From Eupeodes corollae (lineage: Eukaryota > Arthropoda > Insecta > Diptera > Syrphidae): a stretch of DNA of 64,000 bases. This document shows, in pieces, positions 32,177-43,048 of this stretch (position 1 is its first letter; every line of letters begins with the position of its first letter). The stretch spans positions 81,894,315-81,958,314 of the forward strand of contig NC_079147.1 of NCBI RefSeq assembly GCF_945859685.1, given 5' to 3'. The notes below the pieces were generated by a model, which did not search any database, had not been told where the DNA came from, and saw only the letters and a program-made list of their open reading frames with translations. The position numbers were made by a program, and so were the translations under genes.

Positions 32177-33559
32177 CCTTACACCCATGGTATAAAGAAT
32201 ATGAGGTATGCTGGATATGAGATGACAGGTCACCATCTTGTATCCGTGTGACGTCATTGCGAGTGACAGCCAGTTTTGTGCGGTTTTTATTTCTTAATGT
32301 TTTTGTAGATTTCATTTGCGGAAGTAAATAGACAATGTGCTCTTGAAAAATATAAATAATTTTAACTTCTTTTTAAATAAACAAACTATTTACATAAATG
32401 TAAATATACCAAATTACTGCTTAGTAAAAAATTGCAAAAGTTATTCAAACAACAAAAACTGTGAAAACCTGAGATTTGTTTGCTTCCCAAAAGATGCAAA
32501 TCTGAGTTTGGCTTGGGTTAATGCTGGTGGGAAAAAAATGTGAAAACCAGCTTTGCACGAATATGCTCGTTGCACTTTAAAAAAGACGATTATTGTCTTA
32601 AAGATAAACTTATGAATGTGCCATTGCCTTAATCAAAACTTGATTCGGAAGCCGTACCAACCAGAAACATACCTGAAAGTTGCGATGACAATGCGCTGGC
32701 TCTATTAAGGGCTCTTAGGGCGGACAAAAGGAACAACCGAAGAACTGTGGCAAGTTGCCGCCAACATTATGAACAGAAGGAAAATATTTCACCCAATATG
32801 CAAGAACAAATGCAGCATGTTGTCCAGATGGAAAATTCAATTAAAATATTAAAAAGCATTGTGTTAAATCCAAATTTTGTTATATACAGAGTTGATATGG
32901 AGTGAAGCAGGCATCTTCAAATAATCGAGTTGGAGAAACAGTTGCAGCTTTGACAAAAAGAAAAAAAAAAAAACAATTGGAAGAAGATAACTTCGCAACG
33001 AGTTCGATCAAACGACTAAAGAATCCCAAGAAGAAATTTAACTGGACACTGGATGATATATCGTCAGCGATTTGTCTACATTCTGCTGGTCCAAGTGCGT
33101 AGCGATACCTTTATAAAAAAAAATCGTCCTTTGGCCGGACCGTCGACTCTACGGCAGTGGGCTTCAAGAATAAAAATCCAACCAGGAATCTTAGTGGATG
33201 TTCTTCGGTATATGAAGGAGTACCCACTCGATGAGATAAAGATAGAGTTTGCCTATAAGTTTGATAAATCAACCGACAAAGGTCTGAAACCATCGGAATA
33301 TGTTCAAGCGGTTATGGTTAGAGGTATGAGTGGAAGTTGGAAGCAACCAATCTTCTATGATTATGACTGTAGAATGACGGCAAGTCTCAATAACAAATAA
33401 ATTATTGTTTAGTTTTTTTTCGATCTGCCGATTGAGAACCAAAGAATATAAAAGAACATCATAAATAAGAAAATTCACTCGCAATGACATGACGTCACGA
33501 CTCAGCCGACCAGAACTGTCAAGCATACCTTGTATTCTTTATACGATGCCTTACACCCA
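32177..33559 (+). mobile_element. P-element-like DNA transposon, internally deleted
   Basis: An 11-bp direct repeat ccttacaccca flanks the element (32,177-32,187 and 33,549-33,559). Inside it are inverted ends, left GGTATAAAGAATATGAGG and right (reverse-complemented) CGTATAAAGAATACAAGG, continuing to GGTATGCT. About 60 bp inside each end is a subterminal inverted motif, gacgtcattgcgagtga at 32,250-32,266 and its counterpart ending at 33,488. Terminal plus subterminal inverted repeats and an interior THAP transposase are the P-element plan. The canonical P TSD is 8 bp, so 3 of the 11 bp may belong to the termini. The total of about 1.36 kb implies loss of the 3' half of the gene. Confidence 0.8.
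32395..33400 (+). pseudogene. P-like transposase with THAP domain, truncated and frameshifted
   Basis: The N-terminal THAP zinc finger has Cys codons at 32,418 and 32,433, then after a frameshift Cys 32,564 and His 32,573 (ICSLHF). This C2CH spacing fits DNA-binding THAP domains. A basic/coiled linker follows (about 32,760-33,030). The P-transposase core starts at about 33,035 with FNWTLDDISSAICLH, then YKKNRPLAGPSTLRQWAS. The first acidic catalytic neighbourhood reads LDEIKIEFAYKFD and VRGMSGSWKQPIFYDYDCRM. The frame ends at 33,400, so the GTP-binding and later catalytic regions are absent. A shift near 32,530 lies at an A-run, and another lies at about 33,100. Confidence 0.8.
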
Positions 33560-33607
33560 GCCCGGTTGTAATAGACTTTATTAGGTACGACCAATGATTA
33601 AAGTGCT

Positions 33608-33960
33608 AAATGAATGATTTTCAAAAGTGCCCCGGAAAGGTACTTGCTGGTAAATGACCAAATTTGCTCAACCAACGTTCGAAGTATTCTAAATCCATAC
33701 ATGTCGGCTAAACCTTACAAATGGATCTTTAAAGTATTTATTTTGTGGGAGGTCAGTGGTTTTGGCTACAAGGCCAAGAATATATTACAATGCGAAGGTA
33801 AGCCACAATTGGGTGCTGCATCCACTGTAGCTGTGCGATTAGCGAATTAATTACAAGCTTTACTTCGACAACTATTAAACCTCTTGCCGCTTATGGAATT
33901 TTTGGTAAGGAGATGCATTCATAGTCTTTGAACAATTACGAGAAATAGAATTCCATATTG
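33608..33960 (+). pseudogene. piggyBac-like transposase fragment
   Basis: The frame at 33,614-33,850 reads as the middle of a piggyBac transposase: ERYLLVNDQICS, MSAKPYKWIFKVFIL, VSGFGYKAKN and GKPQLGAASTVAVRLA. Shifted frames just after it still show YKLYFDNY. The N-terminus, the first catalytic Asp region and the C-terminal zinc finger are absent. No TTAA-flanked ends were found. It is dead. Confidence 0.75.
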
Positions 33961-34180
33961 TAACCTCTCGACGAATCCTTTTTTTTTAAACAGACAAGAG
34001 TTACTTTAGTTGTGTTTTGTTTATAATGTACAGGCACTCAAGGGGTTAGTAATACCCTTAACACGTTTACATTTAAACACAATGCGAGTGTTAGGAAAAT
34101 AGGGAAGGATTTAAGATTATTGGTCTTAAAACTTTGAATAATGAAATGGGAGGGAAAAACAGAGGTGGGTAAAGCATTTC
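33961..34180. other. Short spacer
   Basis: AT-rich sequence with no assignment between the piggyBac and LINE relics. Confidence 0.35.
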
Positions 34181-34189
34181 ACATTTTCG

Positions 34190-35610
34190 ATGAGTGGTAA
34201 AAAAACGAATCTCTATACTTAAAAGTACGTCCGAAATTGAGCTCGAGGATAAAGTGATATGCATTCCTGGAGGTGCGAGTATTACGGCTGAATTGTTTTA
34301 GGGGGGGATGCAACTGGCTAATTTGACAGAACATGGTTTGTAAAAATATCTGTAAAAAAACGAAAGCCATACACAAATGTTATAGTTCTAGCGCCCATCA
34401 TTTTCAAAGCTCTTTTTTGGATCCTATCTAAAAGACTGTCTAAATATGTGAGTTGTATTCAAGTTTTGGACACATAAGGGCTTTGAAAATTACAGCCAAA
34501 GCAGAAGGAGTGACAAATTTCTTGCATCGTCAGAGAAATCCTAAGCACCTTGCAGCGTTTTGGCGATTTCGAATATGTGATCATTTGATACACACACCGA
34601 GTACTTAAAGTTGATTAGTTTCATGAATGCAAGTGCCGACTTAATACAAGTCATTCTGTGGTAGGGCTGATTATTTAAATCAAAACAAAAATGAAACTTT
34701 AACAAAACTTAACAGGGTGGGTTACGAACTAACGACGGGAGAGAGCATTGAGTTTTTAAAGCATCAAATTCAACACGGTTTTTAATTACCTCTCTACAAT
34801 GCTGTCGAGATCCGAATTTCATGAGCTTGTCATACGCTGCCGTTGAAGTTCCATATCCGAAGGAAAAGGATGTGAATCTAGAAGCGAATATGAAAAGCTG
34901 AGGGAACTGTCATCAGCGAAGCAGTTTAATGGATTAAAAGTGGTAGACAAGAGGTCGTTTATGAATGTGAGGAGGAGAGTCGGAGACAAAACAGAGTCCT
35001 GGTAAACACCAGCATTTATTTTATAAGTTTCAGATTTGAAATCATCCAATACGACTTCTATTGAACGGTTCGAAAGGTAGTTTCTAATCCAATAGAGAAG
35101 AGATACCAAAAGCACGCATTTTCGATAAGAGAGCTTGGTGCCAAGCTCTCTCAAATGCTTTTGAAATGTCAAGTGCAATAATCTTACTTTCTCCAAAACG
35201 ATGTAAAGATTTGTTCCACTGTTCGGTGAGATAAACCATGAGACCACCAGTGGACCTATTGCTACGAAAGCCATACTGCCTGTCATTAAGAAGCTTCCGT
35301 TCTTCAATCAGCGTTTTCATGATTCTGGAAAGAAGGATCGTGAGTGCTATTGGCCGATAGTTAGAGGGACAGGAATATTCGCCTTTTTTAGGGACAGGCT
35401 GGTCAAATGCTATTTGCCATCCGCTCGGAAAGAGACCTGAAGAGCAGAAAAGATGGAAAAGTTTACGTACTGGTTTAACCAGCGTTGAAGAACACCTCTT
35501 GAAAACAATTTGTGAGATATTATACGGTCCAGCGGATTTGTGTATGTCAAGGTCTTTCAGTACTCTTGCAACTGCATGAGTGCGAAAGAAGATTCGTCCC
35601 ATAGAATCTG
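34190..35610 (-). pseudogene. LINE reverse-transcriptase relic
   Basis: The minus strand reads in two overlapping frames (35,602-35,084, then 35,307-34,819). KSAGPYNISQIVFKR, PVPKKGEYSCPSNYRPIALT, YGFRSNRSTG and ALDISKAFERAW (motif A) precede CFADDSSLSF (motif C, about 34,909-34,926). Further degraded RT C-terminal sequence reaches about 34,390 (FKALMCPKLEYNS). The upstream half of the LINE is cut off at about 35,610, where an LTR begins. A frameshift and several stops make it inactive. The clade is not resolved by eye. Confidence 0.75.
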
Positions 35611-35611
35611 C

Positions 35612-35825
35612 AATGTAGCCTACCCCTCAGGTCTAACATCTACTCCTACTTGTCAACCTATGAAACACCATCCTACATCATTACCAACCTAAACAGCATT
35701 ATGACGTTTAGCCATATGCTTATTCTTTAACCTCAACTCATTGCGAATTATACTTGAATTATTAATACTTGAATTATAAATGAATTAAAGTAAAACTTAA
35801 AGTAAATTAATGACTATTATTTACA
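35612..35825 (+). repeat. Probable 5' LTR of a Ty3/gypsy relic
   Basis: A segment starting TGTAGCC and ending TTTACA lies directly before a TGGTGCC primer-binding-site-like sequence (35,826) and the gag frame. No second copy exists in the window, so the LTR call rests on context and the TG...CA ends. Confidence 0.5.
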
Positions 35826-35839
35826 TGGTGCCGAAACCC
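35826..35839 (+). promoter_or_regulatory. Candidate primer-binding site
   Basis: tggtgccgaaaccc immediately follows the putative LTR. It starts with TGG, as tRNA-primed sites do. I could not assign the tRNA. Confidence 0.45.
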
Positions 35840-35916
35840 AATTAATTTTTCAATAAAAATTAAATAAAAAAAAAAAAAAATTTACATTAATTTTTCAATA
35901 AAAATTATTATAAAAA

Positions 35917-36656
35917 ATGGTACAACCAGCCGCAGCCGCAGACAATCTCTGCCAATTTCTCCGACCACCTAAGCCCATCGTCATCGAACACGACAAAGAC
36001 ATGGCAAACGAGTGGAAACTTTGGAAGCAGCAATACGAATTCTTTGAAACTGCTACAGGCATGAACACCAAGCCTCAAAATGTCCAAGTAGCAACGTTCA
36101 TGTCCGCAATCGGATACTCTGCCCTCCAAATATACAATTCACAGCCAACGAATGCTGAAAGGACGCTCGCCGAGGTAAAGACACTTTTTGAAACATATTT
36201 CACTCCAAAAATTAACACCACATTTGAGAGGTACAAATTCAACAAAATAGCTCAGAAGGATGGCGAATCCATAGACGAACTCATGTCAAGACTTCGCTTA
36301 CAAGCGCAGAATTGTGCTTTTGAAGGCCTCAACGACAGCCTTCTCAGAGACCAACTCATACTCGGTATCAAAAGCGACGATCTTCGTACAAAACTGTTGT
36401 CCCAAGACATAGATCTCGAAAAGGCAATCCAACTATGTCAGGCTACAGAAATGGCTCAAAAACAATCCGCCCAAATCATCAATGAAGGCGAAAAAGCAGT
36501 TAATTTTGTTAGAAAGGGTAACACTACTAAAAGCACTATTATTTACAAATCATTTACGCTCTCAAGAACAGGAGGACTCATGGCGCTTTCCGGTAGCGTC
36601 GAATTAACAAAAAACTGTGCTGCAAGCGAATTGGCTTTATCAATCGAGCTTACATA
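35917..36656 (+). pseudogene. Ty3/gypsy Gag fragment
   Basis: The 246-codon frame begins with a plausible ATG after an A-rich leader and resembles retrotransposon Gag (capsid) proteins. WKLWKQQYEFFE is followed by helical segments, FLYIYN-like spacing, TLAEVKTLFETYFTP, FERYKFNKIAQKDGESID and QLCQATEMAQ. No CCHC zinc knuckle and no pol follow. The last 45 or so residues are unlike Gag. The element is therefore an LTR plus truncated gag, cut off near 36,600. Confidence 0.7.
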
Positions 36657-38586
36657 GGGAGTGGCATTGTGGACGAGTGTTGGAACCAAGGTGACGTGGT
36701 GTTTCGTAAGTTCTTTACAAATTACTAGAAATTTATACTTTCATTGAGAAATTGTAGTATTTTTTGCCTTAATTCAAAAATTTAGTTCGTCTTATATGAC
36801 CGTCGCATTTCTAGCTTGTTTGAAAATTGAATACAATGGAACATATCTCAACAACTGCTTGGAAGGAATTCTTTCAGTGGAGTCAGATAAGCAGATAAGA
36901 CCCCTACATCCAAGTAGACTTGATGCACACAACATTTTACTAGAAAGTAAATTTTGGTAAGCCATCTTTGTTTAACCATCTTCTTGGTATAAGTATGGAA
37001 AATGCATGGCTATTTTATCGCCGCCGGCCGCCGTGCCACCACGCCCCGCGCCGTGTCAACAAAAAAAAACTGGACGGTCTTTTAATTTGAGAAGACTTTC
37101 GAGGTGATGTAGCTGAAGCACTATTGCATCACCTAAGCTAGTTCGTCAAGATCAAACGAAACGTTGGATTCGAACAGTTGGAAATTTCAATAAATGTATT
37201 TTGTATTTTAGAAGTTGGGGAAAAGTGGAGCGACTATTAAATCCAGTGTCTTTAACAAAATGTTAATTTTTTGGAGTAATGCGGGTTAACTTTACTGTCT
37301 TAAAAATTTGAAAAGTTCTTACATTTTTTGGAATGCCTCATCTCAAATAATGGAATAATGTGGAAATATTCCGGGCCCCAGTTACACAAATGTCCTTATA
37401 TCTTAAAACGTTACCACCTTCATCAACCAAACCCTTCAATTGTAAAAACATCGTAACTATACTTACTTTATGAACCATGTTAACCAATAACTATACATTT
37501 TCTAATTTGTTGTATGGACTTTATCACATGTTAAACATTTGTCAACATACTTTACACAAAAGCCACCATAAAGAGAATAAATGGGTTTATCTATTTATTT
37601 AGACCATTTACGATAGACAATTAGATCAACAATTTGAACTTATTGGATACAACTTCTATGGGTACATATTTTTTGTGTCTCACTTTCAAACTAAAATAGC
37701 TTCGAGTAGTTTATATATGAGTTGTAAACTATTTTCCCAATTACTAATTTGGACTCAAAAGTCTAAACTAATTTCTTCGATTCATAATATAGTAAAACGG
37801 GAAACTGCCTACACAATTATTCCATATTGATAAAAATAGTGTTAGACTTTTGTATTTTTTCACGAACGTGACTGGCACACCTCAGTAAATTTATTTAGTC
37901 AGATAATTTGCTAGCTATTAGTAACCAAAACAAAATAAGAATTACTTACATTTAAATGGAAATAGTAAACATGAATGCTGAACCGGACAGTTAATCACTT
38001 TAGCTTTGAAGTTTTTTTTATTTTGAGAAGCCTTTCTATTCAAGAAATACAGATCCATGTATAGCGATCGCCGAAGGTGTCATTTTCAATTTCGCACTAT
38101 CTTTTAAGGATTGGTGACAAGATTTTGGTTTTTAGTTAACCATACCTCAAGAGTGATCTTCTCCTTCAGGTAAATTGATTGCTTACGCATCAAAAGATAT
38201 ACCATGTTGCATCACCGTTAAGTTAATGCTTATGATATGACGTTTATATTTTGACATTTAATCTGTTTTATGAATAGCTATTTACCCAGTTTATATTTCA
38301 AAGATTCCTAACAATTTTCTCAGACGGATTGACACAGCAAACATATAAACTGGCCAATTATACGACGTCATTAAAATGTCAGAAATTGGAGCAAACACAT
38401 TGATTTTTGACATGGATCTTTGAAAAATTAGACTAGGCCAAATCAAGCGATCCTATTAAATTCACATCGTTTAATCATCAGAGATCAAGGCCTCGATTGG
38501 TTGAGTGTCATAAAAATCCGCTTTTGTTCTCAAAGTTGGTCGAAAATGAAAATGGTACACCTTGAATTTCCTGCTTACTCAGGTTG
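36657..38586. other. Intergenic DNA with a GC-rich patch
   Basis: A roughly 45-bp G+C island (37,019-37,062, gccgccggccgccgtgcc and following) stands out from the AT-rich surroundings. A reading at about 36,800-36,960 (CLKIEYNGTYLNN, then RPLHPSRLDAHN) looks protein-like but I cannot assign it. No gene is called. Confidence 0.35.
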
Positions 38587-38891
38587 AAATCATTAAAAAC
38601 AAATAAGTTGGGTGGCGCAACAGTCCGTTGAGAACTAGGGCCTAGTGACTAACAACTCTCAACCATTCCTGTGTGCGAGTAATGTTGTCAGGAATGAAGG
38701 GGACCTACAGTTTATATGCCGAATCGGAACGGCTAATTTGAGAAAGCACTCTTTCAGGACAAGAGTTACTCTTGGAGAATTTGTCAATTCCTCGCAAAGA
38801 CGAGACTTTAGATGGCATAGGAAGGGATCGAAACCAAGGCCTCTGGCATGACACTAACCATCATGCCACGGGTACTACGGTTAAATCATTA
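38587..38891 (-). mobile_element. tRNA-derived SINE (copy 2), uninterrupted
   Basis: This is the best intact SINE, about 38,596-38,882, with a 9-bp direct repeat aaatcatta at 38,587-38,595 and 38,883-38,891. On the minus strand the tRNA-like head is at 38,880-38,800 (atgatggttagtgtcatgcc; box B-like ggtttcgatccc). The body carries gaggaattgacaaattctcc. The tail aggccctagttctcaacgg, gttgcgccaccc sits at about 38,612-38,645 and matches the RTE 3' end. No open frame of interest. Confidence 0.85.
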
Positions 38892-39189
38892 TTGAGAATA
38901 TAAACTTTCGCGGTCGATTAGAATTTATTCACGTTCGGTTCGTGTTTTCATAAATGTCAAGGTCTTACAATCGGGTGAGCTGAAAATTTTATGTAAGAAT
39001 ATTGCCAGAAACTTCTTTGTTAGATGACGTAAGAAATTGTTAAATTTTGTTTAAGACGTCTGACTTTTTGTTAATTATTTCTTCACTGACACAAAATTAA
39101 ATCAGCAAATCTGACAATGGATTTGTTAGATTTTTGCGCAGTATTTACCAACGGTAACCGTAACTTTTGACAGATCTGACATTCATCAT
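38892..39189. other. Spacer, nothing recognised
   Basis: Short AT-rich stretch without assignment. Confidence 0.35.
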
Positions 39190-39226
39190 CAGTTATCAGT
39201 GTGGGTCGCATCCCAGCCTCTTTTTG
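39190..39226 (+). repeat. Terminal fragment of Helentron-like repeat
   Basis: ttatcagtgtgggtcgcatc followed by ccagcctcttttt repeats the conserved end of copies 1 and 2. The rest of the element is absent. Confidence 0.6.
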
Positions 39227-39244
39227 GAACTGAAATGTTGCTGA

Positions 39245-39950
39245 TAAACTCAGTTTTTCTGCAAACTAACGCGATTTATTTTATGAACGTCCATGGTTGT
39301 GTCAATAAATTCAATGTTCCTAGTCCCATTTGCTGCCATTGATCCCCATAACATAACATTTCCTCCCCTTGCTTAACAGTGCCATGCAAATTCTCTGACT
39401 TGAACTGAGTATTGGGATTTCTCCAAATAATTTGCTTTCCGTCAGACCCAAATGAGTTAATTTTGGTTTCGTCTGAGAACAAAACGTCGTTTCAGAAATG
39501 TTGGGGTTTATTGAGGTGCTTTTTAGCGAACTCAAGATGTTTTCGCTTATTAATTTTAGAAATAAGAGGTTTGTTCCCCCAAACTCTGCCGTTAAAATCG
39601 TTCTTCGGAAGAAAGCGACGAACAGTTTCGGTTGAAACTGGTCTTTCAATAAGTGTCTTCATTTCAGCTGCCAAGTTTGGTAAACTCTTTTTGAGGTTTA
39701 CTTTAAATTTTCTTAAAATTACATGTTCGTCTTTCTGAAAAAAGATTTTTTTCGTTCTCTTCCAGGTTTGTTTAGGATAGTATCTACCTTCAAACCGAAA
39801 TTTGATAAGTATTTTTTGGACCCTTGAATGTGTTCGGCCGAAGGTTTCACTAATTTCACATGAAGATTTATTGTTTAAATGTAGTCTTGAAATTAATTAT
39901 CTTGTAGCATTATCTGTTGCTTTTCTTTTTCAAAAAAAATTTGAAGTGAA
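39245..39950 (-). pseudogene. Tc1-like transposase relic
   Basis: Minus-strand frames give a Tc1 transposase in order. An HTH region (CEISETFGRTHSRVQKIL, about 39,860-39,800) and RYYPKQTWKRTKK come first, followed by the second HTH part (LAAEMKTLIERPVSTETVRRF). The start of the catalytic core reads DVLFSDETKINSFGSDG (about 39,480-39,430) and IWRNPNTQFKSEN. A stop lies just before the first catalytic Asp block. The second D and E regions are lost at about 39,245. No inverted ends located. Confidence 0.75.
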
Positions 39951-40452
39951 TATTGAAAGGAAAATTATTTCTAGGGAAAACAACAATTTTTTCACACTAT
40001 ATTACTGTCTTGTTGCTGTTCTTTGAAAATTTGTTTTTAAATTTTATAACTGACAGCAAAAACGAGCAATTTATTTGAATATCTATAAAAATTTGACACT
40101 TTTCACAAATCAGACCTAAGAAATTTCTTGGCCTACAATTCATAGGCTAGGGAAATATTTTATTTCCTCGTGAGCACTTTTTTTACGAAAAACTACTAAA
40201 TTTTTGAGTAAAATTGGACTGTTTTAGGAGGGTACGCGAATGGACCTCCTAGTTTCATATATAGGTGTACATTTTTAGAATACTTGATTTAAGAAGCCAT
40301 ACCTTAATAAAACATAGAAATTAAGACGAATTTTCCAAATATGAAAAGTAACACATTTCTAATTCTTAATTGAGTATAAGTTCAATTTTGGGAGCAACGT
40401 ATATGCAAAACTGTATGCACTGACACAAAATTAAATCATTTAAATCAATTAA
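39951..40452. other. Spacer, nothing recognised
   Basis: AT-rich; may include the upstream part of the Tc1 element, but no terminus is identifiable. Confidence 0.35.
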
Positions 40453-40453
40453 A

Positions 40454-41229
40454 TGGCTGAATCACTAACAAGCTTCAGTTTCGGCTTCACCTGACATTTG
40501 CGAGTTCAGCCATAGGAGCTTGGACCTCACGTTTTGTTTGACAATCGTGAGGAAAAGAGCGTAATGTAACATAATGTGACTCCACACGGAAGCTCTAATT
40601 CAATTATCTGAACATTAGCTTTGTCTGGACAGCTCAACTGCTGTAAAAGAATGACAACAAACAAAATATTTGCTCTTTGGAGGGATGAAATAATAGAAAT
40701 GTCATTTAAAGCAACCTCGAAGCAGGCCCACCGTATCGCAGACGAAGCCGAAGCTGAAGCGTTACCCTGGTTACAAGACAAGATCGAGTAATCGAATTGA
40801 ATTGATATTTCGATCCAGGTATATGGTGGCACTGAATCGAGGAATCGAATTCAAATGGAATCGAAATGACATTTGGGTTTTTTTGTGTGCATACTGCTAC
40901 GTGATTAACTTTCAAATACATTTCAAATAACAATGCTCTCAACACAAAGACGAGCGCTCAATTAAATTCAGCTTATAAACCAAAAATAATCCATTTAAAT
41001 GGAGTATTTTTGCTTAGAACAAACAAGAGGGAAAAAAAATATCGCACACCAATAACTTGATTCCCCGATTCAGGTTTACAAACAAATGTTTGACTCGATT
41101 CACCTCTTTCAGTGGGATTGGATCAAGTAATCCTATTTCGATCCGATCCAGGTCTATATGGGGCTGAATCCTGATTCGATTCGGATTCAATTCTCCTTGT
41201 AAATGCGGTACGTGCTTGTGATTTAGCCA
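40454..41229. mobile_element. MITE-B copy interrupted by another MITE
   Basis: The left end TGGCTGAATCACTAAC and the right end, reverse-complemented TGGCTAAATCACAAGC, match the MITE-B ends at 26,103 and 52,306. The interior (about 40,500-40,760) is colinear with the 52-kb copy. It is split at 40,762/41,211 by MITE-G. TAA follows the right end; the left flank reads AAA, a probable mutation of the duplication. Confidence 0.75.
40763..41210. mobile_element. MITE-G inside MITE-B
   Basis: The ends TACCCTGGTTACAAG (left) and TACCGCATTTACAAG (right, reverse-complemented) form a 15-bp imperfect inverted repeat. They are flanked by the direct repeat CGT (40,760-40,762 and 41,211-41,213). The MITE-B copy at 52,306 shows the uninterrupted site gaagcgtg. 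The interior is non-coding and rich in tcgaat/attcga motifs. A three-base duplication suggests PIF/Harbinger-type mobilisation (inference). Confidence 0.75.
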
Positions 41230-41230
41230 T

Positions 41231-41815
41231 AAGTCATGAACTTGTAAGACTTTGGGGCAATATGTTCCAACCGTAACTGTGTGAACAGACAGTTTTTAAA
41301 TTAAAGGTATTTGGTCATTGTCAGCTTAATGGCAGCCTTATTCACTCTACTGACAGATCTGTCATTCAACGTTATCAAGGTATCCGTTCGAAAGAAATTT
41401 GACTCCAAACTTTTCGAAATCAGAATATTTTCTCTCGAGGTATCCAAATAGATCTTCCGAAAAAATACGTAACCATTTTTGACAGCTAGGAACTTTATTT
41501 CTTTAAAAGCTGTCCTTTGAAAAATGGAATCTATTCAAAAAATGGAAACAACTAAATTGTAATTAAAATATTAATAACAATTTTTTTGAATTGTCATATA
41601 TTTTGGAGTATTAATCATCATCAAGGGCGCAACAAGTAAAACTTGTAGAGATTTTTATCCACGAATACATAATAATACATAATTTGATGGAAAAAACTTT
41701 AGAAAGAAGAATAATATTTTCAAGATGGTATCAGCAAATGTTTCAGTTTTCGTGTCTGGAATGCTTATAAATCTTATTGAAAAAAAGAAGCTATCCGAGA
41801 ATAAGAAAGAAAAGA
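41231..41815. other. Spacer before BEL/Pao element
   Basis: No gene or repeat recognised. Confidence 0.35.
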
Positions 41816-41820
41816 TCAAC

Positions 41821-42683
41821 TGTTTCGCGGCAAAGGTATAACCAGCGAAATAATTTTATTTTATTTTAAGTTTTAATAAAATACGGATTTTAGTTATACG
41901 TTATAAAAATGACTTCTTTATTTTAAATTGCAAGGAAGAATGAAAATATAACAAGTGTATGAAAACTTTACACCTCGCTATTGAAAGTTATATGAAAGTC
42001 AGCTGTGATATATAAATAATTACATAAGTATTTCAAAGGTTATTGACATTTCATAAATTTCTTGCAGACTGGAATAATATTAAATTTAGCATATACAATT
42101 ACATGTTTAACTTCTTTTTGCAGTGTGAAGCAAATACATATTTAATTTAATACATATAAAACATAGTAATGATAAAAGTGTGACAATCAAATTCTAATGA
42201 GAAGAAAAGAGATCATTATATAATTAGCCTTGCAGTCTGCTAATATAGTCTGCAAATCTAGTCTGCATATTTAGTCTGCACATTTGACAGTTCGTGTTTG
42301 ACAGTTCATTACATTTCGGCTTGTTTCTTTCACGCGTTAATTATTAGTGATTTTAAATTTAGATTTTTGTTTTGTTTTTAATTTAGTTATATAAATCAAA
42401 ATATCTCAAATAGAAGAGCAAGGTAAAAATTCGCTTGACTGGTTGTTGAGATTGTTAAACCTTGTGTTTCAATTTCTTAAAAGGCATCTCAGCATCTCAG
42501 TCCAACGAATGTTTTTCCCGCCTTCATCATTGGTGTCAAATGTGCAGATAAAGTTTTTAAATTCTTTGAGTTAAATAAATTAAATAAATAAATGTATATA
42601 ATTTTGAGATACGAATTAAACAAAAGTGATTTTAAGATATAAATAATAAGATATATTAACAAAAAATATGTTGGGAAGCAACA
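41821..42683 (-). repeat. 3' LTR of BEL/Pao element
   Basis: 863 bp, identical to 49,007-49,869 except at position 42,174. On the minus strand it begins TGTTGC and ends AAACA. It would supply the polyadenylation function. Confidence 0.95.
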
Positions 42684-43048
42684 TGCTCCCGCCCAAAGTG
42701 TTTGCTCCTGCTCAAAGTATTTGGATGCTGTTAGTGACTTCTGCATGACGTCCGGAATCTCCTTGTTTTTGTCAATTGGATTTATCTCAGTACAATATTC
42801 ATCGGATTTATCATGAAAATTATAGAAAAGAAGGAAACAAGAAGTGTATTGCAGGTTTGTTTTGATATGGGCATTATAACGTTGTATTATAAATAGGTAA
42901 TTGATATGGGCTTTAGAATTAAATTTGATTTTTTTTTTTAGTTCATGAATTGTATTGAGAATTAAAAGTGACTTTAATTCCTGCTCCACTTTAGTGTTTA
43001 TTTCAGATATACATATGTATATATATTCAGGTATAGTTTCTATTGTTT

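Noticed and set aside
32395..33400. Domesticated THAP/P-transposase host gene
   Set aside because: Frameshifts, truncation and transposon termini with flanking repeats show a dead element.
39276..39738. Separate genes on both strands
   Set aside because: The minus-strand pieces form one broken Tc1 transposase, and the plus-strand frame is its shadow.
42489..42989. env-like gene of the BEL element
   Set aside because: The frame overlaps the 3' LTR, is short and has no signal peptide plus membrane anchor arrangement that I can defend.
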